Origin: an uncultured Alphaproteobacteria bacterium
GTDB taxonomy: Bacteria; Pseudomonadota; Alphaproteobacteria; UBA7985; CAJQQZ01
Reading direction: 5' to 3'
NCBI GenBank assembly: GCA_905480575.1
Contig: CAJQQZ010000121.1
Span: 1-42,325 of the forward strand
DNA length: 42,325 nucleotides
Positions within the stretch are counted from its first letter, which is position 1; every line of letters starts with the position of its first letter. The position numbers were made by a program, and so were the translations under genes. Below are positions 42,191 to 42,325 of this stretch, in pieces. The notes beneath the pieces are model-generated. The model had not been told where the DNA came from. It did not search any database and saw only the letters and a program-made list of their open reading frames with translations.

Positions 42191-42325
42191 AGCATGTTGC
42201 GTTTAATTGTTTCCATATCCAGCCGCCTTTAGGAAGTTGTGACATTCTTCGTCCGAGAAGAGATCGCAGACTTGTCCAAGCCTCTTCCATAGTTCTTCAT
42301 AAGTTCTTGCGGCTGCCTTACGCAT
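42190..42325 (-). mobile_element. End of an IS630-like insertion sequence
   Basis: The element runs off the right edge. It holds the 3' end of a transposase gene and a short non-coding terminus beginning GAGCATGTTGCG at 42190, directly after a TA dinucleotide (42188-42189). IS630/Tc1-type elements insert at TA and duplicate it. That TA is also the first two bases of the msrP stop codon. The boundary is inferred, because the other end of the element is outside the window. Confidence 0.6.
42203..42325 (-). CDS. IS630 family transposase, C-terminal fragment
   Basis: Forty codons then TAA, continuing beyond the right edge. The peptide (RKAAARTYEELWKRLG ... FSDEECHNFLKAAGYGNN) matches the usual C-terminus of IS630-family DDE transposases, where KAAART, a Trp-containing helix, EEC-N and AAGY recur. 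The Met at 42325 is probably internal. Orientation is opposite to msrP. Confidence 0.75.
   Translation of the reverse strand: MRKAAARTYEELWKRLGQVCDLFSDEECHNFLKAAGYGNN

Noticed and set aside
1-42325. CRISPR arrays, tRNA or rRNA genes, prophage genes
   Set aside because: I read all intergenic gaps and saw no regularly spaced long repeats, no cloverleaf-like sequence and no phage structural genes.

Overview
The window looks like a stretch of alphaproteobacterial chromosome, probably from a Rhodospirillales-type or allied, likely aquatic lineage with about 50% G+C by eye. The placement rests on gene neighbourhoods rather than any marker phylogeny: uvrC-pgsA followed by molybdopterin genes, the lgt / COG1565 methyltransferase / pgeF run, proC-YbjN-ubiK, ilvE beside a MarR gene and an OmpR/EnvZ-type pair, rplY-pth-ychF, and a Rieske / cytochrome b / cytochrome c1 operon. 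Coding density is high, with many ATGA-type overlaps.

Layout. 1-526: an open frame running off the left edge (minus) and an AT-rich region with a perfect DnaA box, a hairpin and a candidate uvrC promoter. 527-6095: uvrC, pgsA, then mobB-moeA-moaD-moaE (molybdenum cofactor) and a small membrane protein. 6107-12566: small accessory genes (PhzF-like, VOC, M23 peptidase, DUF427, SDR, DUF4189, FMN split-barrel, a membrane-anchored LAS-type peptidase, YciB, GST). 12659-19290: a choline-sulfatase facing a six-gene minus-strand operon that joins ilvE to a DauA-like D-amino-acid dehydrogenase, a secreted unknown, a split ThDP 2-oxoacid decarboxylase and an aromatic-amino-acid-decarboxylase-type PLP enzyme. 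19415-22005: MarR regulator and a two-component pair. 22038-24945: csaA, a TetR-like gene, proC, YbjN, ubiK (minus). 25100-33567: lgt, methyltransferase, pgeF, a GH3 glycosidase, a metal-ligand-less M24 protein, prs, terminator, rplY, pth, ychF. 33613-36153 (minus): an N-carbamoylputrescine-amidase gene interrupted by a single in-frame amber codon, preceded by a secreted amidohydrolase. 36154-36997: four perfect 11-bp-spaced GTTCAG direct repeats ahead of a secreted His-rich, basic protein, then a bidirectional terminator. 36998-39608: the bc1 operon. 39845-42190: trmL, hemF, msrP. 42190-42325: the tail of an IS630-type transposase that appears to abut the msrP stop codon.

How the genes fit together. 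The molybdopterin genes can supply MsrP, a molybdoenzyme at the other end of the window. UbiK and the bc1 complex belong to quinone-linked respiration, and DauA-type dehydrogenases usually feed electrons into the same chain. Lgt, PgeF, the GH3 enzyme, the M23 and LAS peptidases and YciB all concern the envelope.

Most novel-looking items: the amino-acid/2-oxoacid decarboxylase operon (14126-19290), the four-fold 11-bp response-regulator-like repeat (36215-36253), the amber-interrupted amidase (34063-34065), and the M24 protein with all five metal ligands replaced. No CRISPR array, prophage, rRNA or tRNA gene was seen.
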